Below are positions 45,069-56,363 of a stretch of DNA of 64,000 nt, piece after piece. The notes under the pieces were generated by a model that saw nothing but the letters and a program-made list of their open reading frames with translations, had not been told where the DNA came from and made no database searches. The translations under genes were made by a program, and so were the position numbers. Positions within the stretch are counted from its first letter, which is position 1. Every line of letters starts with the position of its first letter. Origin of the DNA: Amphibalanus amphitrite (lineage: Eukaryota; Arthropoda; Thecostraca; Balanomorpha; Balanidae). The stretch spans positions 265,272-329,271 of the forward strand of contig NW_024882323.1 in assembly GCF_019059575.1 (NCBI RefSeq), written 5' to 3'.

Positions 45069-48019
45069 TCACCACAAGGAGCTGTCAATCTTTCCCGCAC
45101 GGGAGCTGAACCTCGATGGCCGGTTTCTGGCCAGGAGGGCGTTCAGAAGGGATGAGTTGGCGGGTCCACGTACTGCGGTAACCCTCTGGGATGGCCTTCC
45201 GTTGAAGATGTACCTTCCCTTCATCCAGGAAACCGGACTATCTGAACGCGAGATGGGCGCAGGAGTGGTGGTGGTGGTCGTTTGGCTCGATTGAAGAAGG
45301 CTGGTCAGAGAGTAGAGGCCTGTCGGTTTCCCGTTAGAAGGGAAGTTGACGCTGAAGAACGGGTTCTTCACAGGCGGCTTGCTGATGTAGCCGAGACCTG
45401 CGGGAGAAAGAGACATTGGTAAGAAAGGTGGCAAGAGATGCTAAGCTTACTTAGATGTGAGGAGGTGTCACATGCCTTCCAGCTAGTTGGCTGACGTGGT
45501 TCATGCTGAGAGCAGAGAAAAATAAGCACTCGTAATAAACACGTCATTTAATCATTGATTATTACACCGTTCATAAGATGTTCCCTAGTTCAAGTAAGGG
45601 TCGTGCCAAGGTCAAAGGAAAAAGGTTTGGCGGAAGCGGAAACAGCTCCCCAATGAGTTTTGTCATATCATGACAATTTGTCCTTAACCCAGCTTCAAAT
45701 GTTTTTTTTTTTTTAAGAAGGCATGCCTTTCCGGGTAGACCCCTTCCTTTCATCCCTTTGGCAGCACTTCGATGCTTCATCGAACACCCCGTGATTGTTC
45801 AGATTTTAAAAGATAAGCAAGTAATAGCCTTTGGCTCATTGTATAATAGACAAAAGAAATGGAAAAGAATATATGTGCGATATTTCGTGTTCGACACTTT
45901 TTCATGCACTGATGTTTAAAAAATATTTTTGTTGACAAGCAAACACACAAAACGAGCACAGTTGAATATCCCTCCTCTGATAACGAAACATTGGATTACT
46001 GTATGCCTGGCCTATTCAAATACATTAGCCTGAGAGGTGTGGTAATAACTGGTGTAAGCAAAGTGACCACGGTCAAAAACGAATTACCAAGTCAACATTT
46101 TGGGATGTCCTCGTTCAAAAAACGGCTAAGAGCTTCGGTCTAGACAATTATTTTATCGTTGGCATACAGTAAAATACATACCAAACTCGGCCGGTGATAA
46201 ATTTTCAAGACCTCAGTCCTTACTGATTTTTGAACTCGGCCTTCGGCCTCGTTCAAAAATTCAGTAAGGACCTCGGTCTTGAAAATTTATTTACACCGGC
46301 CTCGTTCAGTATTATATATTACATAATAATTTCAGAAATGTCGACAAAATCATTCAAAGTCCAACAAGTACAGAGTTATACGGGCATAAATGATACCTCA
46401 TGCCCAGCATGAGGTCTTTTGTCTATTATACAATGAGCCAAAGGCTATTACTTGCTTATCTTTTAATAATAATGGGGCTCATTTTCAAAGAAACCCTCAA
46501 CATCATTCAACATGTTCAGATTTTAGTTTCTAATTGTGGATTGCTTCCTTCCTTTGGGTCAAGTACCATGTCTACTGTCTAGCTTATTGATAAGTTATTG
46601 ATGAATGAAAGATGACGTTCGAAATCTTGCTCTTCAAGCACCAGTCGAATGCAGTTCAGGGTCCCAACGCGGTAATACAAGTCCATTACGTAACTTTTTC
46701 GTGTCACGATGATGCCGTCTTTTCGTCATTTGCCGTGCTGTCATATATGACCTCACACAGCACACATGCCGTCCACTGAAGTTATTGATTAACAATTAGT
46801 TATGTCTCGCTGTGCGAGGGACATGCCAATGCCATCTCAGCGATGTAGGTCAAGACCGGCATAGCATGATGGTGCAGTTCTAGCAAGTCATCGCAATTTT
46901 TGAGTGAGATTTGCTGACACATCAAATGCATTAGGTCTTTTTGATGATCTGCTACGGTCTGCCTTAATATTTCAGTCATTTTCTCAAGTTATATCATGCC
47001 AACGAAAATCACTCGCTGATCTGCATCTTTTACAGGCCCAGAAACAGAAAAGGCTATTCTTTCGTACATAAAAACCCGTACCTATCGATCACTAAATTCA
47101 TCAACGAAGTGACTCAACCCTTTCGATAATCCGTTTTAGACCCCTGTCGATTCAGAGACCCCATCTCAATCCAACCCCATTCCTAAGGCCTATGGAACGG
47201 AGGAGGATTTCCCTAGCTGAGTCACAAATCAATCCAGCTCCCTATGCAAGTCAGGAGGTCCCAGTCCGGCTCGGTTGGGGTCAGCGTCCTTGCCCGACCT
47301 TGCCCCGCCGCGGTTACTTGGTGCTAACTGTCAGCTGGCACGCAGGGGTAGAGGGGAAGGGAGAGGAAGAGAGGGAGAGGGAGAGGGAGGAGAGGGAGAG
47401 GGTGCGCGACTGCTCTCCGAGAAATGCACTGAGTCAGAGGCTATTGAGCTTTGACATGAGCCGCCGAGACGTGACAAAGGGAGGCGATCGAAGGGGGAAA
47501 TGTGCCTACTGGCTGAGTTATATATCTGTGAATGCAATGGAGGAACGACACTTTGAGTTTTGAGCATTAGGTATTTAAGCAACAATACGTTAATGACATG
47601 AGCAGCGCGCAATGCATATTGCATATCCATCCGTTTTTACTTCTGTTTTTCTATACTTGCTGTGCTTACAATGTGAAACCAGTTCAATAAACGATATTTT
47701 TATCTGAACATTGTTTCCTCAAGATTACTATTCACAAGCAACTGAGCTCTTTCAACCAACTGTTCCAAAGTTGATTCCTAGTTCCATCCCGCTCTCACCT
47801 GGCACAAAAGTATAGGGTGAAGGCGCCAGCTTGATATAGTAAGTCGGTGAGTTCTTGTTGATGTTCTGGTAGTGTGCCGGACTGCCGGCGGCGTTGATGA
47901 AGTTCTCGCTGATTGTCTCGCCGTCTGGACGAATCACCGTGAAGTGACCAGAGTATGGCCGTGATGACGTCATCTGTGAGGTCATCAGCGCCACCAGTGC
48001 AGACGTCATCAGTGCGGTC
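45069..48019 (-). CDS. Secreted Thr/Ser-rich protein with a YYI motif
   Basis: Two exons seen. The upper exon is 48019-47799 (acceptor GACAG before 48019; donor CAG|GTGAGA). The lower exon is 45397-45069 (acceptor CCCGCAG; TGA stop). Phase 1 joins cleanly. Starting at the ATG at 48009 the product is 179 residues. The N-terminus (TSALVALM) is weakly signal-peptide-like. SPTYYIKLAPS near residue 55 resembles the SPKYYITIISG and TPAYYITIITG motifs of the genes at 3-7 kb. The rest is basic and Ser/Pro-rich with a TTTTTT run and no cysteine. The acceptor before the ATG suggests an upstream exon (phase 2) that would complete the signal peptide; I did not find it. Family unknown. Confidence 0.6.
45808..46464. 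mobile_element. 657-bp inverted-repeat element with perfect 50-bp ends
   Basis: 45808-45857 and 46415-46464 are perfect inverted copies (AAAAGATAAGCAAGTAATAG...). A second long palindrome lies inside at 46184-46308. Non-coding, in the intron 45398-47798 of the minus-strand secreted-protein gene. No target duplication resolved. Confidence 0.75.
46184..46308. repeat. Long imperfect palindrome
   Basis: AAATTTTCAAGACCTCAGTC at 46199 and its inverted copy near 46285 form arms of about 38 bp with few mismatches around a GGCCTTCGGCC centre. ACTCGGCCGGTG/CACCGGCCTCG extends the arms outward. Confidence 0.75.
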
Positions 48020-48249
48020 CTGTCGGAACAGAGGGGATGTGACGTCAGAGGGGGGCGTGGCGCTTTTTATTTCTCTCGATTATTTTTTTATTGGAGTTCA
48101 ATATAACAAAAGTTCAAGGAATTTGTTTGTGCCCTTTGCTCGGCAAAACGTTCTCTGTGAAAGGCTCACTTAATAATTGACGATATTGTAGTTTTTTTTT
48201 GTTTGTTTATTGGTGCGTTTAATTTAAACCATTTATCGGCAACAGAGTG

Positions 48250-49178
48250 CAGACTTGTAAACGATTCAAAAAAATTCAATCAATTCAATCACGACTCACT
48301 TCATGAAATGACTGATTCAATCATAACTCAATCAAACAGTCTGATTTTCCAAGCGATTCAATCACGACTCATGGATCTTGTGATTCAACTCAATCACGAC
48401 TCATCCCATTATCAGTGATTCAGGGAATGGCTCAACTCATGATTTAACTCAACGCGATTCAATCAAGATGATGCGATATCAATTTAAGACATTTTTGGAA
48501 ACTGATACCAAACAGATACCAACCAAATACACTAGGAAAATACCAAAAAACATAGAAAAGTACTAAATCTATGCTTGCTCACAAATGTCCTGATGAAACA
48601 GGGTATTGAAAATATAAAGATTAACACGATATCTAAAACATGTGTGTTGACTGTTGAGCAATGTGCGCCTGCTTACTGCTACTGTTAACTTGATTACTAT
48701 ACTGATTTTAGGGTAATGGAAAGAAACTTTACATTCATTTTTTCATCTTCATGCATTGACATTTATGTATAATTTTGTGTTTACAGTTTGATTAAAAACT
48801 TAAAACAAAATTTTTGTTTTTTTTTCAATACTGATAGCTGTGCGCATTTGTAATACTAGCAAAATACCTAAAAACTTTGCAGTGCGTTGTGTGTGACTAT
48901 GATGCAAATGCCACATATATTTCCACATAATATGTATAGTACTAAATATGGTCATAACTTCAATTTCCAGCACATGGTGATTGAATCATTTTGTTAATTC
49001 AATCAACTTGAATCGATGAGTTGCCGATTCAATCACTTGCAGTTGCCATGTGTGACCGATTCAATCAGTATTCATATGGTGACAAGAGGTGATTCAACCG
49101 ACTCAATCACAGTGAATCGGCATTTTCAAGCGATTCATGAGAATCGATTCGATCAGAGTTGAATCGCTTACAAGTCTG
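48250..49178. mobile_element. Non-autonomous hAT-like element (929 bp)
   Basis: Inverted ends CAGACTTGTAARCGATTCAA (one mismatch) are flanked by a perfect 8-bp duplication ACAGAGTG (48242-48249 and 49179-49186). CA..TG ends and an 8-bp duplication mark the hAT superfamily. The subterminal 200 bp on each side are full of GATTCAATCA words, as expected for transposase-binding sites. The AT-rich centre has no transposase. Confidence 0.85.
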
Positions 49179-49453
49179 ACAGAGTGACCAATGGGAGAGA
49201 TCTGTCACTAACGGGCACAAGTATTGTTGGAATTCAGAAAAAAAAATGTTTGACTACTTTTCTCCGGAAAGAATCCACTTTCACTCGCATTTTAAGTGAA
49301 ATGTGAACCTTCAACTGAAAGCGAAATGCATGATGCTTTTATTCAGGCAGTGGACATTCCTTTTCTCGACAGGTCCACATCTCCAATAAAATGCCTTCTT
49401 CTTACCGGCCTGACTGTACCAAAACGTTCTCGAAACGATTTTCACCCTCCCAT

Positions 49454-49760
<307 letters not shown>

Positions 49761-50892
49761 TTTCTCTCTCGCATCCCTCCGCCATGGCCCTATTTCTTAA
49801 TTCCTTTTCCATCTCCCCATCGCTTCCTAGCATAGGTACAAATACACAACCATCACCATGTCCAATGTGTCTCCCATTCGCAGGTCTCTGTCACCCCACT
49901 CTGTCCCCCCCCCCCGCCCTGAGGCTATGAATGGACACCGTCCACGGTCCACCGACCCCGCCCGTTTCAAATTCCACACGATTTCCACACGTGCCTACAG
50001 CCAGCAGGGTGTGACGTGACCCTACGCCGGCTTACGGGGTGACAGGGGGATGGTTGTAAAAGGTGACATGTGATACAGCGATAAGTGACATGCTGGTAGG
50101 TTTTATGTGACAGGAACTGGGGAGAAAGGTAGAAAAGTTGTGTGCATTATAGTTAAAACGCGTTACTCAACATAACATGTATTACGATAGCTTGTTTATT
50201 GACAATAACTTGTTTTGGTTGGAACAAATGTGACGTCCCACTCTAGACAATCGGCCATACTCAGAGAGCTGAAATATACAGCTATTCTACTGTTTTCTGG
50301 TCTACGGATCTTTTTTTTTTCTCTCCCGAATCCGTCATTTTAACCGAACGATAAAATAGGCATACCTTCCTGAGAAGCTTATGTTGAAGTTACAAAACAC
50401 AGCCCCGTACACTCCCTTCCATTCCTGTCAAGTCCCTCCGGGCTCCGACTGACCCGTCCCATCCGAAGCGCTCCAGTGACCCCTCATTGCGTCATCGGCA
50501 GTGTCCCCTCGCGCACGGTACACCGTTAGCAACGCCGGTAACGACACTCCGTAACGACACGGTAACGACACGGTAACGACACCGTTCCAGGACCTCCACG
50601 TCCGGGTCACCCGACTGGGTCGTCGTAAACCACTGAAAACCACTGAAAGCCACAGGAATGTCGGGCCAGCGACACGGGCAGTGGGGTATGACTGATGGGT
50701 TGGGGACGGTACGAACCGCCAAGAACGGAAAGGGGGGTGGACTCTGGACAGGAAGGGGAGGAGGGGGAGGAAAGGTTAGCCGAGGGTCACGACTCACGGG
50801 GTTATGCTGGGCAGGTTCTGAGATTATTACACATTGCACAGTGCAGCAAAAACTTGAATGATGGTCACATGTTGTCTGAGATCCACGACTAA
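49761..50892. other. Intergenic, no gene recognised
   Basis: A C-rich stretch, GGTAACGACAC words near 50530-50580 and a G-rich stretch near 50730-50780. No coding motif. Confidence 0.4.
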
Positions 50893-53637
50893 GGCTGGGG
50901 GGATCCATGTGATCGCAAGGCACCTCGCAGTTGCGATCAAACGTAAGTTGAATCGGAACAGATATTGGAGGGATCCATCACATCGTAGGCTAAGTAGATA
51001 CGCAAGTTGTATCGCAAATGGTGAAGATACGAACTAACTTTACGAATCTTCTCGGTCGATCGGAAGGCCGATCGTAGCGAAGCTTTACCTCTTTCTCAAG
51101 AGAAAAATATAAGAAATTTTCAAAATTTTCACAAAACCGAAATATATGTTAAACAAATATGGTTGATGAACACGTGTGCAAAATTTGAAGTCGATTTCTT
51201 CAAAAATGGCTGCGCTAGAGCGTTTTAAATTTACACGTTGAAAACGGTCACTTTCACGTCATTTTTGTAATTATTTTTTTTTCAATTTTGAAATTTAAAA
51301 AGTGTTTTGGGCAATTTTTCGCGTTAATTGCGAAAATCTGACCAAAACATGTATCGCACCACCAATGATCCGATACGCCATCAGAGGCCGCGCCGCGGAC
51401 AGGTGGGCGCGGCGATACCTAGGCCGCGTGGGGGTTACACTGGTGTTCGGGAAGGGCTATGTCAACGCGAGGCAGGCCGCGGGGGAGCCGGTTGCGGCGC
51501 CGGTCCGTATTTGTCGGCGCCTAGCAGTGCAGCGGTGCGTTTATGGCGGAGGGAGGGGAAGCGGTGTAGTGTCTGCAAGGCCGCACACAGGAGAGGGCAC
51601 ACGGGCCTCCCCCCCCATTCGAGTTGGGGCCCCTAATCTTTAGACCACCGAAGACCAAGTAAAATGAACTGAAATAATGATTAAAAAGACCGGGAGGGCC
51701 CATCTCATTCCCCAGCAGGCCCATACGAGTCCATAATTGCCCAGTAGCGCAGCCAGGGGTATTGTGGTGAAATTTCAATGGCCCTCAAAAGACCTCAAAG
51801 GGCCCACAGATGGGGTAACCGGGTCCTCAGATGGTCTCGAAGGGCCCTCGGTTAGCGTCAAATGGCCCTCATCTGGTGTCAAAGGGCCCTCAGATGGCCA
51901 AATGAAGGGCCACAAGATGGCCTCAAAGGGCCCTCAGATGGGTTCAAAGGGCTCTCAGCCAACGTTAAACCTACCTCAGAAGACCTTAAAGGGCGTCAAA
52001 GGGCCCTAAACCTGCGTCAGAGGGCCCTGAGCTCGCGTCAAACGACCCTCCGAAGGTCTTAAAGAGTCCTTAGCTTGTGTCAGAGGGCCCCCAGCTGGTG
52101 TCAGTGAGCCCTCCTCAGCTGGCGCCAAAAGTCCATCTGAAGGCCTCAAACGGTTGTCAGCTGGAGTACAACGGTCCTCAGATGCCGTCACGCGGCCCTC
52201 AAAAGCCTCAAGGAGCCCTTATAAGGTCTCAAAGGGCCCTCATTTGGCCTCAAAAGGCCCTCCGCTATCGTTAACCGGACTTCAGAAGGCCTTAAAGGGC
52301 CCTTATCTGGTGTCAGAGGGCCCCCAGCTAGTGTCAGAGGGCCCTCAGTTGGCGCAAAATGGCCATCAGAAGGCCTCAAACGGTCCGTAACTGGAGTCCA
52401 ACCGCAACGGTCCTCAGGTGGCGTCAAGCGGCCCTCAAAAAGCCTCAAAGGCCGCTTAGAAGGCAGCAAAGGGCCCTCATATGACCCCAAAGGGTCCTCT
52501 GCTGGCGTCAAACGGACCTCAGAAGGTCTCAAAGGGCGTCAAAGGGCCCTGAGCTCGTGTCAAATATAAAAGCGCCCTTAGCTGGTGTCAGGAGGCCCCC
52601 AGTTGGTGTCAGCGTGCCCTCAGCTGGTGTCAGCCCTCAGTTGGCATCTACTGGCCATCAGAAGGCCCCAAACGGTCCTCAGATGGCGTCCATCGGTCCT
52701 CAGCTGACGTTAAGAGGCCCTCAAAAAGGCCTCAAAGACCCCTCGGCTGCTGAAGAGGCCCTTAGCCTCAAAGGAAACTCAAGAGACGTTAAACGGCCCT
52801 AAAAAGGCTTGAAAGGGCCCTCTGCTGGTGGCAAAGGGCTCGCATATGACATCAATAACAGCTTTGTCAAAAACGGACCTGAGAGACCTTGCCGGTCCCT
52901 GGTTATAAGGGACTCCTGTCTCTTGCAGTAACCTGAGTGGCCCACGTTTACTGAGGGGCCCCTGGTTATTGAAGGAGTCCCTGGTTACTGGAAGGACCCC
53001 TGGTTATCAGAGGGTTCCCTGGTCACCTGGTGGGTCCCTGATCAATTGAAACCTCCCGATCATCTGAGCGCCCCCTGATTGCCTTGGTCTTGGCGTTGGC
53101 GTACAGTTTAAAGTCGTCGGCACACTGCGGCCTCCTCTTTCTCAACAAGTCCCTCTATTTCTTCTGCAGCGAGGGCGATTTCGTCAAAATACTCCTCCAT
53201 CGCGAAGCCTCGTGCGCAGACGCAGTCTTCGGGGCGCTCGCTGCGCCAACTCTTGACGCCAACTGACGGGCTCCAAATGGAACAGATGGACTCCGAAACG
53301 AACGTGGGAATGCCGACACATGATCCCTCCAAATTTACAGAGGAGGAGATGTCCCTGACAGCCCATTTGCAATAGGGGTCACTTTTATACTATAGACGTA
53401 TGGGGAATTCGACCTTATCGACATGGTACTACGAGGTCAGCTGATCTGCTTGGCATTTAAATCGTAGTAAAACTGGCATTTAAACGCTGCGAAACAACTT
53501 ACGTATAACGTAGCTCCGATTTGCCGCTCTTTCTTTTTCATCCCTCCGATTTTCTTCCGATCAAGAGAAGTTTCGTACCGAGAGAAGTTTCGCAGCCACG
53601 TCCGATATAACTTACGATAGCACGGATCCCCCCAGCC
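50893..53637. mobile_element. Harbinger-like element, copy 1 (2745 bp)
   Basis: Inverted ends GGCTGGGGGGATCC are flanked by TAA on each side (50890-50892 and 53638-53640). A TWA duplication is typical of PIF/Harbinger. 51780-52860 is a minisatellite of roughly 30-bp GGGCCCTCAGATGG-type units. A short acidic minus-strand frame near 53108-53200 could be a coding relic. No transposase catalytic motif is seen, so it is non-autonomous. Confidence 0.7.
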
Positions 53638-53640
53638 TAA

Positions 53641-56360
53641 GGCTGGGGGGATCCATGTGATCGCAAGGCACCTCGCAGTTGCGATCAAACGTAAGTTGAA
53701 TCGGAACAGATATTGGAGGGATCCATCACATCGTAGGCTAAGTAGATACGCAAGTTGTATCGCAAATGGTGAAGATACGAACTAACTTTACGAATCTTCT
53801 CGGTCGATCGGAAGGCCGATCGTAGCGAAGCTTTACCTCTTTCTCAAGAGAAAAATATAAGAAATTTTCAAAATTTTCACAAAACCGAAATATATGTTAA
53901 ACAAATATGGTTGATGAACACGTGTGCAAAATTTGAAGTCGATTTCTTCAAAAATGGCTGCGCTAGAGCGTTTTAAATTTACACGTTGAAAACGGTCACT
54001 TTCACGTCATTTTTGTAATCACTTTGTTTCAATTTTGAAATTTAAAAAGTGTTTTGGGCAATTTTTCGCGTTAATTGCGAAAATCTGACCAAAACATGTA
54101 TCGCACCATCAATGATCCGATACGCCATCAGAGGCCGCGCCGCGGACAGGTGGGCGCGGCGATACCTAGGCCGCGTGGGGGTTACACTGGTGTTCGGGAA
54201 GGGCTATGTCAACGCGAGGCAGGCCGCGGGGGAGCCGGTTGCGGCGCCGGTCCGTATTTGTCGGCGCCTAACAGTGCAGCGGTGCGTTTATGGCGGAGGG
54301 AGGGGAAGCGGTGTAGTGTCGGCAAGGCCGCACACAGGAGAGGGCACACGGGCCTCCCCCCATTCGAGTTGGGGCCCCTAATCTTTAGACCGCCGAAGAC
54401 CATGTAAAATGAACTGAAATAATGATTGAAAAGACGGGGAGGGCCCATCTCGTTCCCCAGCAGGCCCATACGAGTCCATAAATGCCCAGTAGCGCAGCCA
54501 GGGGTATTGTGGTGAAATTTCAATGGCCCTCAAAAGACCTCAAAGGGCCCACAGATGGGGTCACCGGGTCCTCAGATGGTCTCGAAGGGCCCTCGGTTAG
54601 CGTCAAATGGCCCTCATCTGGTGTCAAAGGGCCCTCAGATGGCCAAATGAAGGGCCACAAGATGGCCTCAAAGGGCCCTCAGATGGGTTCAAAGGGCTCT
54701 CAGCCAACGTTAAACCTACCTCAGAAGACCTTAAAGGGCGTCAAAGAGCCCTAAACCTGCGTCAGAGGGCCCTGAGCTCGCGTCAAACGACCCTCCGAAG
54801 GCCTTAAAGAGTTCTTAGCTTGTGTCAGAGGGCCCCCAGCTGGTGTCAGTAAGCCCTCCTCAGCTGGCGCCAAAAGTCCATCTGAAGGCCTCAAACGGTC
54901 GTCAGCTGGAGTACAACGGTCCTCAGATGCCGTCACGCGGCCCTCAAAAGTCTCAAGGATCCCTTATAAGGTCTCAAAGGGCCCTCATTTGGCCTCAAAA
55001 GGCCCTCCGCTAGCGTTAACCGGACTTCAGAAGGCCTTAAAGGGCCCTTATCTGGTGTCAGAGGGCCCCCAGCTAGTGTCAGAGGGCCCTCAGTTGGCGC
55101 AAAATGGCCATCAGAAGGCCTCAAACGGTCCGTAACTGGAGTCGCAACGGTCCTCAGGTGGCGTCAAGCGGCCCTCAAAAAGCCTCAAAGGCCGCTTAGA
55201 AGGCAGCAAAGGGCCCTCATATGACCCCAAAGGGTCCTCTGCTGGCGTCAAACGGACCTCAGAAGGTCTCAAAGGGCGTCAAAGGGCCCTGAGATCGTGT
55301 CAAATATAAAAGCGCCCTTAGCTGGTGTCAGGAGGCCTCCAGTTGGTGTCAGCGTGCCCTCAGCTGGTGTCAGAGAGCCCTCAGTTGGCATCTACTAGCC
55401 ATCAGAAGGCACCAAACGGTCCTCAGATGGCGTCCAACGGTCCTCAGCTGACGTTAAGAGGCCCTCAAAAAGGCCTCAAAGACCCCTCGGCTGCTGAAGA
55501 GGCCCTTAGCCTCAAAGGAAACTCAAGAGACGTTAAACGGCCCTAAAAAGGCTTGAAAGGGCCCTCTGCTGGTGGCAAAGGGCTCGCATATGACGTCAAT
55601 AACAGCTTTGTCAAAAACGGACCTGAGAGACCTTGCCGGTCCCTGGACTCCTGTCTCTTGCAGTAACCTGAGTGGCCCACGTTTACTGAGGGGCCCCTGG
55701 TTATTGAAGAAGTCCCTGGTTACTGGAAGGACCCCTGGTTATCAGAGGGTTCCCTGGTCACCTGGTGGGTCCCTGATCAATTGAAACCTCCCGATCATCT
55801 GAGCGCCCCCTGATTGCCTTGGTCTTGGCGTTGGCGTACAGTTTAAAGTCGTCGGCACACTGCGGCCTCCTCTTTCTCAACAAGTCCCTCTATTTCTTCT
55901 GCAGCGAGGGCGATTTCCTCCATCGCGAAGCCTCGTGCGCAGACGCAGTCTTCGGGGCGCTCGCTGCGCCAACTCTTGACGCTAACTGACGGGCTCCAAA
56001 TGGAACAGATGGACTCCGAAACGAACATGGGAATGCCGACACATGATCCCTCCAAATTTACAGAGGAGGAGATGTCCCTGACAGCCTATTTGCAATAAGG
56101 GTCACTTTTACACTATAGACGTATGGGGAATTCGACCTTATCGACATGGTACTACGAGGTCAGCTGATCTGCTTGGCATTTAAATCGTAGTAAAACTGGC
56201 ATTTAAACGCTGCGAAACAACTTACGTACAACGTAGCTCCGATTTGCCGCTCTTTCTTTTTCATCCCTCCGATTTTCTTCCGATCAAGAGAAGTTTCGTA
56301 CCGAGAGAAGTTTCGCAGCCACGTCCGATATAACTTACGATAGCACGGATCCCCCCAGCC
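53641..56360. mobile_element. Harbinger-like element, copy 2 (2720 bp), head to tail with copy 1
   Basis: Nearly identical to copy 1 throughout, including the minisatellite (about 54520-55610). It differs by point changes and small indels, for example a 12-bp in-frame deletion near 55916 in the minus-strand acidic frame and loss of TTATAAGGG near 55645. It shares the middle TAA with copy 1 and ends with TAA (56361-56363). Confidence 0.75.
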
Positions 56361-56363
56361 TAA

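Noticed and set aside
51302-51643. 113-residue GC-rich frame repeated at 54049
   Set aside because: Present in both Harbinger-like copies only because the DNA is duplicated. It has no domain, and the two copies differ by frame-changing indels near the end.
51737-55546. Lys-Gly-Pro-rich plus-strand frames and their minus-strand mirrors
   Set aside because: Translations of the GGGCCCTC minisatellite in the Harbinger-like copies.
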